Shown here: positions 1 through 6,897 of the stretch, piece after piece | Layout: each line of letters opens with the position of its first letter | Numbering within the stretch: position 1 is the stretch's first letter | DNA from: DASVCS01 sp036381495 | GTDB taxonomy: Bacteria > Gemmatimonadota > Gemmatimonadetes > Longimicrobiales > RSA9 | NCBI GenBank assembly: GCA_036381495.1 | Contig: DASVCS010000097.1 | Location: 1-16,402 of the forward strand | DNA: 16,402 nucleotides | Direction: 5' to 3' | Made by a program: the position numbers and the translations under genes | The notes under the pieces: model-generated | The model's database searches: none | What the model was told of the DNA's origin: nothing | Seen by the model: only the letters and a program-made list of their open reading frames with translations

Positions 1-305
1 GCCAATGTGAGCCCGCCGCCCGAGACGGCGGTCACGATCCAGTCGGAACCGCCACTCGTGGTGATCCGGTCGAACTGGCTGTAGTCGAACGTGAACGCCG
101 GGTTCTCGGACTGCCAGCTCAAGGCGTGGAGCCATCCCGAGCCGTCCAGGTTCAACGTGAACCGGATCGTCGAGCAGGTCGCGTCCAGACAGTACGCGCC
201 CATGCTCGAGCCGAGCTCGTCGGATGCCTGCGCGGTACTCAGTGGAACCATGCCGAGTGCCGCCGCGATCATCGCGACGAGCCCAGTACTGCGCCATCGT
301 TTCAT
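1..305 (-). CDS. Secreted protein with signal peptide, partial (possible exosortase/PEP-CTERM substrate)
   Basis: An open frame starts at ATG 305-303 and runs through the left edge, giving 101 visible residues. The start is supported by a GGAGG five bases upstream (311-315). Residues 1 to about 27 form a classical signal peptide: basic MKRWR, an Ala/Leu/Met-rich core, and a likely cut after AQA. The mature part begins SDELGSS, has two cysteines five residues apart (39 and 44), and is rich in Ser, Gly and aromatic residues with an alternating beta-like pattern. It follows an exosortase operon on the same strand, so it may be sorted by that exosortase. The sorting signal (a PEP-like motif, a transmembrane helix and a basic tail) would lie at the unseen C-terminus. 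No named family is recognised. The signal peptide is clear; the substrate role is inference. Confidence 0.7.
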   Translation of the reverse strand, partial: MKRWRSTGLVAMIAAALGMVPLSTAQASDELGSSMGAYCLDATCSTIRFTLNLDGSGWLHALSWQSENPAFTFDYSQFDRITTSGGSDWIVTAVSGGGLTL

Positions 306-337
306 CCTCTCCTCCGGGTGAGGGGAAAACAGGAGGC

Positions 338-362
338 GCGGGCGGGGGTCCGCCCCACCCGC
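338..362 (-). terminator. GC-rich hairpin after the exosortase operon
   Basis: The arms at 338-347 and 353-362 pair over 10 bases with one G-U wobble and a 5-base loop. On the minus strand the hairpin begins about 17 bases past the stop of the four-helix membrane protein gene and lies before the secreted protein gene. A short TTTT follows only after about nine bases, so it is not a textbook intrinsic terminator. It may end or attenuate the exosortase transcript. Confidence 0.4.
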
Positions 363-378
363 CGCCCCCGGAGCCGGG

Positions 379-924
379 TCAGTCGCGCGCCCCCCCGGAC
401 ACGCGTCTTCCCCCGGGCCGTCGCAGGCCGAGCAGTCCGATCGGGACCAGGGTCACGGTGAACAGCCCGCTCAGTGCCAGACCCTTGAACGTCGTCGTCC
501 TGAGTAGATCGAGCGCGCCCGCCTGCCCGGCTGCGACGCGAGCGAGCGCCAGGTAATCGGTCAGCAGCAGGGCGCCGAGCGCCGCCGCTGCGATTCCTCC
601 GAGGAGCAGGCCCACCGCCAGAACGCGGTAGGCCGCGACCCGCTCCGAGCGCCGGAAGTAGAGGGCGCCGTACAGGAACGCCAAAGCCATGGTGAAGCGT
701 GGGAACGCCTCCAGCGTATTGCCGATCGCCACGAACTCCCACTGCGGCACCGCCTGCCGCTGGAGCCCCCAGAGCACGCCGACATCGATGATGCTGCCGA
801 TGAGGTAGCCCAGCCCCGCGGCGAGCATGGCAAGCCCCACGTGCGGCGCGAACGCCGCCACGCCCTCGGACGCGCGCGGCGTCGCGTGTGGTACGATCGG
901 AGATCGCGTACTGACAGTAAGCAT
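379..924 (-). CDS. Four-helix integral membrane protein of unknown function, exosortase operon
   Basis: The frame encodes 181 residues from ATG 924. A GTG at 930 is also in frame, but the GAGGA at 932-936 sits six bases from the ATG, which favours it. Four hydrophobic segments are visible at about residues 29-53, 74-91, 97-125 and 146-167, with a basic C-terminal tail (LRRPGGRR). No catalytic motif is apparent and I do not recognise the family. The ribosome binding site overlaps the TAG stop of the EpsI gene, with only ten bases between the genes, so the two are almost certainly co-transcribed. That position suggests a role in exosortase-linked sorting or surface polysaccharide assembly in the inner membrane. 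The role is inference from context; the membrane topology is read from the sequence. Confidence 0.8.
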   Translation of the reverse strand: MLTVSTRSPIVPHATPRASEGVAAFAPHVGLAMLAAGLGYLIGSIIDVGVLWGLQRQAVPQWEFVAIGNTLEAFPRFTMALAFLYGALYFRRSERVAAYRVLAVGLLLGGIAAAALGALLLTDYLALARVAAGQAGALDLLRTTTFKGLALSGLFTVTLVPIGLLGLRRPGGRRVSGGARD

Positions 925-934
925 CTTCACTCCT

Positions 935-1588
935 CTAGATCGGGAGCGCCGCGCGCACGGCCGGGATCACCTCGCGCGCCACGTCGGCGGCCAGCCCGAA
1001 CGCCTGGTCCTCGGTCGTCGTCACGGGCACCACCACCCGCACGAGGGCTTCATCGCTGCGACGCCGCAATGCGGCATCGCGCAGCAGGTCCAGCTTCACC
1101 CTGTATTCGTTCGCCTCGATCCGCCCCCGCCCCTGGTACCAGTAGAGCACGAGCGCACGCTGGGAATCCCGCTGAAGCAGATACCGGTTGACCACCACCG
1201 CCCCCGCGGGGGTGTCGATCGTCGCGGATCTCGAGGCGAGTGCTTCCCAGCCGGCGCCGGGGAGGCAGTTCTTGGGCGAGTGAATGGTCCGCCCCTGGAT
1301 CTGCTGGTCGTAGTAGCCGACGTAGATGGAGAACGCCGCGGTGGTCTGGTCGGCTCCCGTGCCCGACGCCGAGTAGACGCGCATGAGGTAGTCGGTCATC
1401 CCCGCGACGCGCTGTTCGGCATCGGAGATCTCGATGTCGCGGCCGACGAAGCCCAGCATCTCACTCGGTACCGTGCTCTCGAGCGGCGTGCGGAGCGGGA
1501 GCGCGCGCTGGACGTCGACACCGACCGTCAGGATCGCGCCGGCGCCGAGAAGGACCGCCGGGGCCCAGGCCATCACGGCGGGGCTCAT
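935..1588 (-). CDS. epsI: EpsI-family exosortase-associated protein
   Basis: The protein has 217 residues from ATG 1588. The frame is open further upstream, but that part lies inside the exosortase gene and is a shadow. The start codon shares four bases (ATGA) with the exosortase stop, a sign of translational coupling. An N-terminal hydrophobic segment (about residues 5-24) anchors or exports it. The family signature SPKNCLPGAGW is at residues 104-114, with the conserved Cys108, preceded by an aromatic stretch (YVGYYDQQ) typical of EpsI proteins (DUF3485). EpsI proteins are known as partners of exosortases, either as separate genes or fused to the exosortase C-terminus, and are thought to act on the periplasmic side; their biochemical role is not well settled. 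Length and motif fit the family well. Confidence 0.92.
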   Translation of the reverse strand: MSPAVMAWAPAVLLGAGAILTVGVDVQRALPLRTPLESTVPSEMLGFVGRDIEISDAEQRVAGMTDYLMRVYSASGTGADQTTAAFSIYVGYYDQQIQGRTIHSPKNCLPGAGWEALASRSATIDTPAGAVVVNRYLLQRDSQRALVLYWYQGRGRIEANEYRVKLDLLRDAALRRRSDEALVRVVVPVTTTEDQAFGLAADVAREVIPAVRAALPI

Positions 1589-2472
1589 GGCGTATGCCTC
1601 CGGAGGGATTCGAGTTGCGTCAGGGCCCACGCCATCGCGCCGAGAACCACGAACGCAACGACGAACATGAACCAACCCTCCGTGTAATGCAAGGCGCCTT
1701 CGCCGAGCGCCGGGTCGACGAAATAGACCAGGAAGCCCGTGATGAATATCCGCAGTCCGTTGAGCGCCATCGCGATCGGCACGGCCGCCGCGACGAGGAG
1801 CACGCGCAGCCACGGCGAGCGGAGCCAGAGTCCGCCGATCAGGATGCCGAGCGAGAGCAGCGCGGTGAGCGACCGGAGGCCGCTGCACGCCTCGGTGACG
1901 AAGAGCGAACGATCCGGCAGATGGATGACGTTTCCGGCGAGGAGCACCGGTACGTGGCGCCACTCGAGGAGCGCCGCACCGAACGCGCTCGCCTTGAGCT
2001 GGAGCGGCAGTGCGAGCGACCCCAGCACGACCGCCGGGAGCGGAACCGAGAGCATGAGCAGCAGCGCGGGCAGCCACCAGTACAGGATCTGCACGAGGCC
2101 GCGGCGGAACACGATGAGCGCGGCGACGCCGAGGAGCAGCGACATGCGCATCGTGAAGAGTTCCGCGGCGAGCCCGGAGAGGTAACGCAGCACGATGGCG
2201 GCCGCGAGGATCACGAGGCCGAGTCGTGGCTGTGGCCGCGCACCCGGCGCCCGTCCCCGGCGCCACGCGAGGTAGAGCGCGAGAGGACCGAGGAGCAGGC
2301 CGTGACCGGCCTCCGGATCGCTCCACCAGTCGCGCACGAGCGTCGCCATCGGCGCCCAGTACAGGATCGCGAACGTCACCGCCGCCGCGGCGACGGGAGC
2401 GATCCGATCCGGCAGGCGCACGGATGCGGCGCGCGGCAGAACCCCCGCGGGGACCGCCACCTTACCAGGCAC
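1585..2472 (-). CDS. Exosortase (EpsH/Xrt family transpeptidase-like membrane enzyme)
   Basis: This 295-residue polytopic membrane protein has about eight hydrophobic segments. It carries the three exosortase active-site signatures in order: the nucleophile in EACSGLRSL (Cys196), NGLRIF with Arg241, and His262 in LHYTEGWFMF. Exosortases cleave C-terminal sorting tags such as PEP-CTERM from secreted proteins and are thought to hand them to a surface acceptor. The start is uncertain. GTG 2472 gives 295 residues and overlaps the sugar transferase gene by 11 bases; GTG 2460, just beyond that gene's stop, gives 291. Both have poorly spaced AAGG sequences. The gene lies between a sugar transferase and EpsI, the usual company of EPS-type exosortases. 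The subtype (XrtA or another) cannot be fixed by eye. Confidence 0.93.
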   Translation of the reverse strand: MPGKVAVPAGVLPRAASVRLPDRIAPVAAAAVTFAILYWAPMATLVRDWWSDPEAGHGLLLGPLALYLAWRRGRAPGARPQPRLGLVILAAAIVLRYLSGLAAELFTMRMSLLLGVAALIVFRRGLVQILYWWLPALLLMLSVPLPAVVLGSLALPLQLKASAFGAALLEWRHVPVLLAGNVIHLPDRSLFVTEACSGLRSLTALLSLGILIGGLWLRSPWLRVLLVAAAVPIAMALNGLRIFITGFLVYFVDPALGEGALHYTEGWFMFVVAFVVLGAMAWALTQLESLRRHTP

Positions 2473-3235
2473 CCTTCCGGAAGATCACGACCGGGAAGGT
2501 GCGAAGCATGATCTTGGCGTCCTCCCACAGCGACCGCCGGCCGACGTACTCGAGGTCGTAGCGCAGCTTGTGCTGGACATCCTCGATCGACACATCGTAG
2601 TGATGGTTGATCTGCGCCCACCCCGTGATCCCCGGCAACACCTGTTGGCGGTGCCGGTAGCGATCCACCTGATCGCGCAGCACCGCGAAGATCGCCGGCT
2701 GCTCGGGCCGCGGCCCGACAATGTTCATGTCCCCCTTCAGCACGTTGATGAGCTGAGGCAGCTCATCCAGCCGGAACTTGCGCAGGACGCGGCCGACCGG
2801 CGTCACCCGCGGGTCGTCGGGCGCAGCCCACACCTGGTGCGCCTCCGTATCGACCCGCATCGTGCGGAACTTGTAGATCTTGAACAGTCGTCCGCCATGG
2901 TCGACCTGGCGCCGGCCGTTGCCGGCATCCACCCCGAGCTGCCGCCGGTCGAGACCGACTCGCGTCTGCACGAAGAGCACCGGACCCGGTGAGGTCAGCT
3001 TGACCAGCAGCGCGATGACGAGCATCATCGGCGCCGCGAGGATCAAGCCGATGAGCGCGACGACGACGTTCAGGATCCGTCGACGCCGGTCGCGCACGGC
3101 CACCGGCGCCATGGCGCCGGTCCGGGTCCGCGCGTGCTGTAGACGCAGAGGCGCGATCAAGCGCCCAGTGAGTCCCGCCACCGGTGACCGCTCCGCCGAT
3201 CGAGTGCTGCCTTCCATGGTGAATAACATGTCCAC
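2462..3235 (-). CDS. Polyprenyl-phosphate sugar-1-phosphate transferase
   Basis: The protein has 257 residues from GTG 3235, chosen because GAGGAG (3241-3246) lies five bases upstream; ATG 3229 is the alternative. It belongs to the bacterial sugar transferase family (WcaJ/WbaP/PglC type), which loads a sugar phosphate onto the undecaprenyl-phosphate carrier and starts EPS or O-antigen repeat synthesis. A hydrophobic anchor lies at about residues 54-79, followed by SPGPVLFVQTRVG, FKIYKFRTM (about 118-126), the catalytic Asp-Glu pair in RLDELPQLINVLKGDM (157-158) and VGPRPE. The N-terminal four-helix domain of long WcaJ forms is absent. An Arg-rich insert of about 17 residues (about 97-113) precedes the FKIYKFRTM motif. 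It is the first gene of the exosortase operon, linking protein sorting with polysaccharide synthesis. Confidence 0.92.
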   Translation of the reverse strand: MDMLFTMEGSTRSAERSPVAGLTGRLIAPLRLQHARTRTGAMAPVAVRDRRRRILNVVVALIGLILAAPMMLVIALLVKLTSPGPVLFVQTRVGLDRRQLGVDAGNGRRQVDHGGRLFKIYKFRTMRVDTEAHQVWAAPDDPRVTPVGRVLRKFRLDELPQLINVLKGDMNIVGPRPEQPAIFAVLRDQVDRYRHRQQVLPGITGWAQINHHYDVSIEDVQHKLRYDLEYVGRRSLWEDAKIMLRTFPVVIFRKGAW

Positions 3236-3737
3236 AGTTTCTCCTCTTGCCGCGAGCGCCGCCGTACCACGATCCGGGTATCCCTCCCCGGCGGCGACGA
3301 CCCCCGGCCCGATCCCCCTCCGACCCGCCCGCCGCACCGGCTCCCCGGGTGCGGTTAGATGCTACGACCGCGCGCTCCGTGGATTCCCACCCTCCCGTGC
3401 GGTGCATCCGCCGAGGGCTGCGCGTGGGCTCGAGCGTGCGGCCGGGCACCCCAGCGTCGGGGATGGGCACTGGCCGGCCGGGGTGCAATCGCCATGCGCG
3501 GCCGGCGCGACCGGGCCAGTTGCCACGAATCCGTTGTGATCCAACAAGTAACGCCCATCGGCGTGCGTTTCGCCGCGGACCATTGCCGTGGCGGGCCAAC
3601 GACTGGTGTGGAAGGGATGCCACAATCTGATGCACCCGCCCATGGGAAGGGCGTGCCGGCCGGCGACCCGCGAGAGAAGGGCGCGCGGCGCTGCGGTGCG
3701 CGGTGTCGACCCGGCGCACCGCACGGTCGGTCCGGCG
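3236..3737. other. Leader/intergenic region upstream of exosortase operon
   Basis: About 500 bases contain no convincing gene; open frames here have low-complexity Arg/Pro/Gly translations and no good ribosome binding sites. The region should hold the promoter of the sugar transferase-exosortase operon (minus strand). I looked for the sigma-54 pattern TGGCAC-N5-TTGC on the minus strand. The best partial match is GGCACG near 3651-3658, with a poor -12 half. No TTGACA/TATAAT pair stands out. A terminator-like hairpin for the kinase gene sits at its right end. Confidence 0.6.
3692..3723 (-). terminator. Hairpin downstream of the histidine kinase gene
   Basis: Perfect 10-base arms (3692-3701 and 3714-3723; TGCGGTGCGC and its complement) flank a 12-base loop containing GTCGAC. 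It begins about 14 bases after the kinase stop codon on the minus strand. No U-tract follows, so it could end transcription with help from Rho or simply protect the 3' end of the mRNA. Confidence 0.45.
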
Positions 3738-4874
3738 CTACAGCGGGCTGGCCGGCGGGAGGTCCAGCTCGAAGAAGAAGCGCGTGCCGCAGTCGCGTTG
3801 GGATTCGAGCTCGAGCTTCGAACCCATGGCCTCGACGAGTTTGCGGCAGATGGTGAGGCCGAGGCCGGTCCCCGAGAAGTAGTAGGACTTGCGCGAGGGC
3901 GCGCGGCGGAACGGCTCATACAGCGTGGATTGCACCTCGGGATCGATGCCGCGCCCGGTGTCGCGCACCGAGAATTCGAGCCGGGAGAGCCCCTTCGCGC
4001 GCGCGCTGAGTTCGACGCCGCCCTCGTCCGTGAACTTGAGGGCGTTGGTGGTCAGGTTGAGGAGCACGCGGCTGAGCGCGACGGGGTAGCCGAGGCGCTG
4101 GTCGCTCGCGGGCGGTGCGAGGCGGATCGAGAGTCCCTTCTCCTCCGCGAGCGGCTGCACGATGTCCCGTACGGACTGGAACGTCTCGGTGATCGAGAAC
4201 GGCGAGGGCGTCGGGTCGACGAGTTGGTCGCCGCCACGCGCCAGCTCGACCATGTCGCTGGCGACGGAGATGAGTCCGAGCGCCGCGCTGTAGATGATCC
4301 CGAGCTGGCGGCGCTGGACGTCGTTGACCTCGCCGCTGTGCCCCTTCCGCAGCGTTTCGGAGAGGAAGAGGATCGAGGTGAGCGGCGAGCGCAGGTCGTG
4401 CGCGACCTCGACGACGAGGTCGAGACCGGTCGGCGCGGCGAGGTGCCGGGCGAAGTGCTGGTCCCAGCGCGGTTCGAGCACCGCGCGGACGGCTTCGATC
4501 GCGCGGAGCACACGGAGCATTTCCGCCCCCTCGGGGGCGGAGGTCGTCCACCCGTTGATCACCTCCGAGCGGAGGAGGTCGAGGAGGCGGCGACAGAGGA
4601 CCGCGACCGGCATGGAATCGGGGAGCAGGTCCGGTGGCGCCGTCTCCGTCTCGACGGCGCGCGTGATCGCGATGAGATGGGCGATCAGCTCGTCGTCATC
4701 GAGGGCGTCGGCTCGTTCGTGGCGCGAGATGGCCGCGGCGCGCCGGGCGGCGGCGCGCAGCGTCGGGGATCGGATGCGGGCGAACGGATCGGTCCCATCC
4801 GTTGAGACGCTGTCTTCATCGACGAGATCCCGATTGTCGTGGGAAGCCGGTCCGGACACTGCGACTCCGTTCAC
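3738..4874 (-). CDS. Soluble two-component sensor histidine kinase
   Basis: A 378-residue kinase has all catalytic boxes: H-box EVAHDLRSPLTSIL with phospho-acceptor His159, N-box NLTTNALKF (Asn277), G1 DTGRGID (305-311) and G2 GTGLGLTI (335-342). No transmembrane segment or signal peptide is visible. The N-terminal 150 residues, helical and acidic or Arg-rich, match no sensor domain I recognise, so the input signal is unknown and the protein should be cytoplasmic. GTG 4874 lies one base after the stop of the response regulator gene. GTG 4859 is an alternative start with a better-spaced GGAG. It is co-transcribed with the regulator, its likely partner. In exosortase loci the comparable kinase, PrsK, is usually larger and membrane-bound with a GAF domain, so this is at most a divergent counterpart. 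Confidence 0.92.
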   Translation of the reverse strand: MNGVAVSGPASHDNRDLVDEDSVSTDGTDPFARIRSPTLRAAARRAAAISRHERADALDDDELIAHLIAITRAVETETAPPDLLPDSMPVAVLCRRLLDLLRSEVINGWTTSAPEGAEMLRVLRAIEAVRAVLEPRWDQHFARHLAAPTGLDLVVEVAHDLRSPLTSILFLSETLRKGHSGEVNDVQRRQLGIIYSAALGLISVASDMVELARGGDQLVDPTPSPFSITETFQSVRDIVQPLAEEKGLSIRLAPPASDQRLGYPVALSRVLLNLTTNALKFTDEGGVELSARAKGLSRLEFSVRDTGRGIDPEVQSTLYEPFRRAPSRKSYYFSGTGLGLTICRKLVEAMGSKLELESQRDCGTRFFFELDLPPASPL

Positions 4875-4875
4875 T

Positions 4876-6408
4876 TCACTTGGACTTGATGATCGTGTCG
4901 CGCTGTAACCCGTGCTTCTCCATGAGGCGGTAGAGTGTCGTCCGGTCGACGCCGGCGATGCGGGCTGCTTTCGACATGTTGCCGCCGGCGCGGTCGACGA
5001 GCCAGGTGAGGTACTGCCGCTCGAATTGCGCCAGCAGTCGCTCGCGTGCCACGTGGTACGGAGCGTCGTGGAACTCGGTCGTCGCCGGAAGCCGGTCCGG
5101 CCGGAGTGCGGTCTGGTTGTCGATGAACGGCAGGTCCTCCGGACGAATCTCGCTGCCCGCCTCGAGGAGGACGACGGAATGCTCGATCACGTTCTGGAGT
5201 TCGCGGACGTTGCCCGGCCACGGCTGGGCCTGGAGCGCGTGGATCGCGGCTTCGCTCAACCGCGGCACCGCGCTGCCGGACTCGCGGTGGCGGCGCCAGT
5301 ACAGGTTCAGGAAGTGCTCCGCGAGCACCGGGATATCGGCCGCCCGTTCCCTCAGCGGCGGCACGCGGATCGGGACCACGCGGAGCCGATAGTAGAGGTC
5401 GCGCCGGAGCGCTCCCTGCTCGACCGCCTGGTCCGGGTCCCGGTTCGTCGCCGCGATGAAGCGGACGTTGACCACCGCGTCCGTCGTCTCGCTCCCCACG
5501 CGTCGGACCACGCCGTCCTGGATGACCCGGAGCAGCTTCGCCTGAATGGACTGCGACATCTCCGTGAGCTCATCCAGGAAGAGCGTCCCGCCGTTGGCCG
5601 CCTCGAGCAACCCGGCCTTGTCCCTGATCGCGCCCGTGAACGCACCCTTCACGTGGCCGAACATCTCGGACTCGAGGAGGGTTTCCGGCAGGGCGGCACA
5701 GTTGATCGCCACCAGCGGCCGGCTGCTCCGCCGGCTGTGGTGGTGGATGAACTGCGCGATCATCTCCTTGCCGGTCCCGCTCTCCCCCGTGATGAAGACC
5801 GAGGCATCCGTCGGTGCGACCTTGCGCGCCAGATCCATGGCCTGGCCGAAGGCCGGCGACGTCCCCAGGATCGTGAGTTTCTCGCTGTGCCCGTGAGTCT
5901 CTTCGAGTTCGCGACGCTGGCGGTTCGATTCACGGGCGACCACCACAGCGTGCGCCGCGCGGCCGATCAGCACGTGCAGATGCTCCGCCGAAAACGGCTT
6001 CGGTAGGTAGTCCCACGCACCGGCCCGCAGCGCCTCGACGCTCGAAGCGACACTCGGGTTGCCGGTCATGATGATGACGAGCGTGTCGGGTTTGGCCTCG
6101 AGCGCCGTCGCGAGCAGGTCGAGCCCGGAGACCTGCGACATGTACAGGTCGACGAGGACGATGTCGAACGACCTGCGCTGCAGCATCTCGCGCGCTTCGT
6201 CGCCACGCCCGCAGATGCTGACGTTGTACCCCTCCATGCGGAGCAGGCTCGCGCAGCTCTCGCGGAGCGTGTGTTCGTCGTCGATCACGAGAAGGCGCAG
6301 CCCCGCCTTGTCCTCGGCGCTGATCGGAAGGAGCGAGACCGGGTCGGTGTCTTTCTCCCGCTGGTCCGTCCTCGAAGCCGAACGCGTTGCCGTGAGCCGA
6401 TCGGCCAA
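4876..6408 (-). CDS. NtrC-family sigma-54-dependent response regulator (possibly PrsR-like)
   Basis: From TTG 6408 the protein has 510 residues. The frame stays open to 6585, but GGAGG (6415-6419) six bases before this TTG makes it the best start, and the extra N-terminus would be Arg-rich and unlike a receiver. Domains in order are a receiver (Asp43-Asp44 acidic pair, acceptor Asp87 in DIVLVDLYMS, Thr115, Lys137), a AAA+ sigma-54 activator domain (Walker A GESGTGKE 208-215, sigma-54 contact loop GAFTGA 255-260, Walker B GGTLFLDEL 273-281, arginine-finger region RRDLYYRLR), and a Fis-type helix-turn-helix at about 475-501. It would bind enhancer sites and open sigma-54 promoters. Gene order next to an exosortase operon resembles PrsR, the PEP-CTERM-box regulator, but the target is inferred. 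Confidence 0.93.
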   Translation of the reverse strand: MADRLTATRSASRTDQREKDTDPVSLLPISAEDKAGLRLLVIDDEHTLRESCASLLRMEGYNVSICGRGDEAREMLQRRSFDIVLVDLYMSQVSGLDLLATALEAKPDTLVIIMTGNPSVASSVEALRAGAWDYLPKPFSAEHLHVLIGRAAHAVVVARESNRQRRELEETHGHSEKLTILGTSPAFGQAMDLARKVAPTDASVFITGESGTGKEMIAQFIHHHSRRSSRPLVAINCAALPETLLESEMFGHVKGAFTGAIRDKAGLLEAANGGTLFLDELTEMSQSIQAKLLRVIQDGVVRRVGSETTDAVVNVRFIAATNRDPDQAVEQGALRRDLYYRLRVVPIRVPPLRERAADIPVLAEHFLNLYWRRHRESGSAVPRLSEAAIHALQAQPWPGNVRELQNVIEHSVVLLEAGSEIRPEDLPFIDNQTALRPDRLPATTEFHDAPYHVARERLLAQFERQYLTWLVDRAGGNMSKAARIAGVDRTTLYRLMEKHGLQRDTIIKSK

Positions 6409-6414
6409 CTCTCG

Positions 6415-6419
6415 CCTCC
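6415..6419 (-). promoter_or_regulatory. Shine-Dalgarno GGAGG deciding a TTG start
   Basis: GGAGG on the minus strand lies exactly six bases before TTG 6408-6406 of the response regulator gene. None of the upstream in-frame ATG or GTG codons (6585, 6495, 6444) was seen to have a comparable site. Confidence 0.6.
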
Positions 6420-6699
6420 ATCGAGTTCTGAGTGGATCGATCACCCGGCGTTCCGGTCGCACGGTTCCGCGGCGACGATCGATCGCGAGTCGCATGGCGG
6501 AACGCAGCCGGACGCGGTTGCGACGTACGAAGGCGCCGTTGCCGGTCCATTCGGAGGCCCGCGGGCGCCTTCGTGCCGAGCGCATGGGTCTGCGGGATTG
6601 GCCGGATACGGGGAACGCGCACGTACGGGTGCCTCTCCGACGCAGAGTACCCGGCCCGTGGCTGATCAGAACCGTGTCGCCGTTCCGTGACGACGATTC

Positions 6700-6728
6700 T
6701 TAATAGCGCTTGGCCGGGTGCGTGTCAA
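6700..6728 (-). promoter_or_regulatory. Sigma-70-type promoter for the response regulator/kinase operon
   Basis: On the minus strand a perfect -35 TTGACA (6723-6728) is followed by a 17-base spacer and TATTAA (6700-6705, 4 of 6 consensus bases). Transcription would start near 6693, leaving a leader of about 285 bases before the TTG start at 6408. This is the clearest housekeeping promoter in the window. It also rests in an unusually AT-rich patch. Confidence 0.6.
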
Positions 6729-6897
6729 TGCCGTTCGCGGGGCGATGCGGGGCGTGGCGCGGCCGCCCGGCGGCGGGTGGGGTGTGGACGGCGTGGGTGG
6801 GTGGAGCCGTGGTGGAACGGTGGGGGGCGGTGCCGCCGCCGGCCTGTGTCTTGCCGCAGTGGGCCGCGTGCGAACTCGCGGTGGCCGGCAGCGGACG

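Larger units (their letters stand above)
6409..6897. other. Divergent intergenic region between response regulator and efflux operon
   Basis: About 490 bases separate the regulator start (minus) from the TolC-like start (plus). No gene is supported here. The plus frame open from 6718 continues into the TolC gene, but it is Gly-rich and precedes an obvious signal peptide at 6898. The region holds a strong minus-strand promoter at 6700-6728 and a small AT-rich island (TTCTTAATAG). No clear promoter was found for the efflux operon. Confidence 0.6.

Noticed and set aside
1589..2326. N-terminal extension of the EpsI frame
   Set aside because: This part lies inside the exosortase gene in another frame and translates to Arg/Ala/Pro-rich sequence. 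The ATG overlapping the exosortase stop is a much better start.
3641..3660. Possible sigma-54 promoter (GGCACG on the minus strand)
   Set aside because: The -24 half matches well, but the -12 half lacks the required GC at the right spacing, so I do not annotate it as a promoter.
6718..6897. 60-residue N-terminal extension of the TolC-like protein
   Set aside because: The added stretch is Gly/Arg-rich and would bury the signal peptide that begins at 6898.
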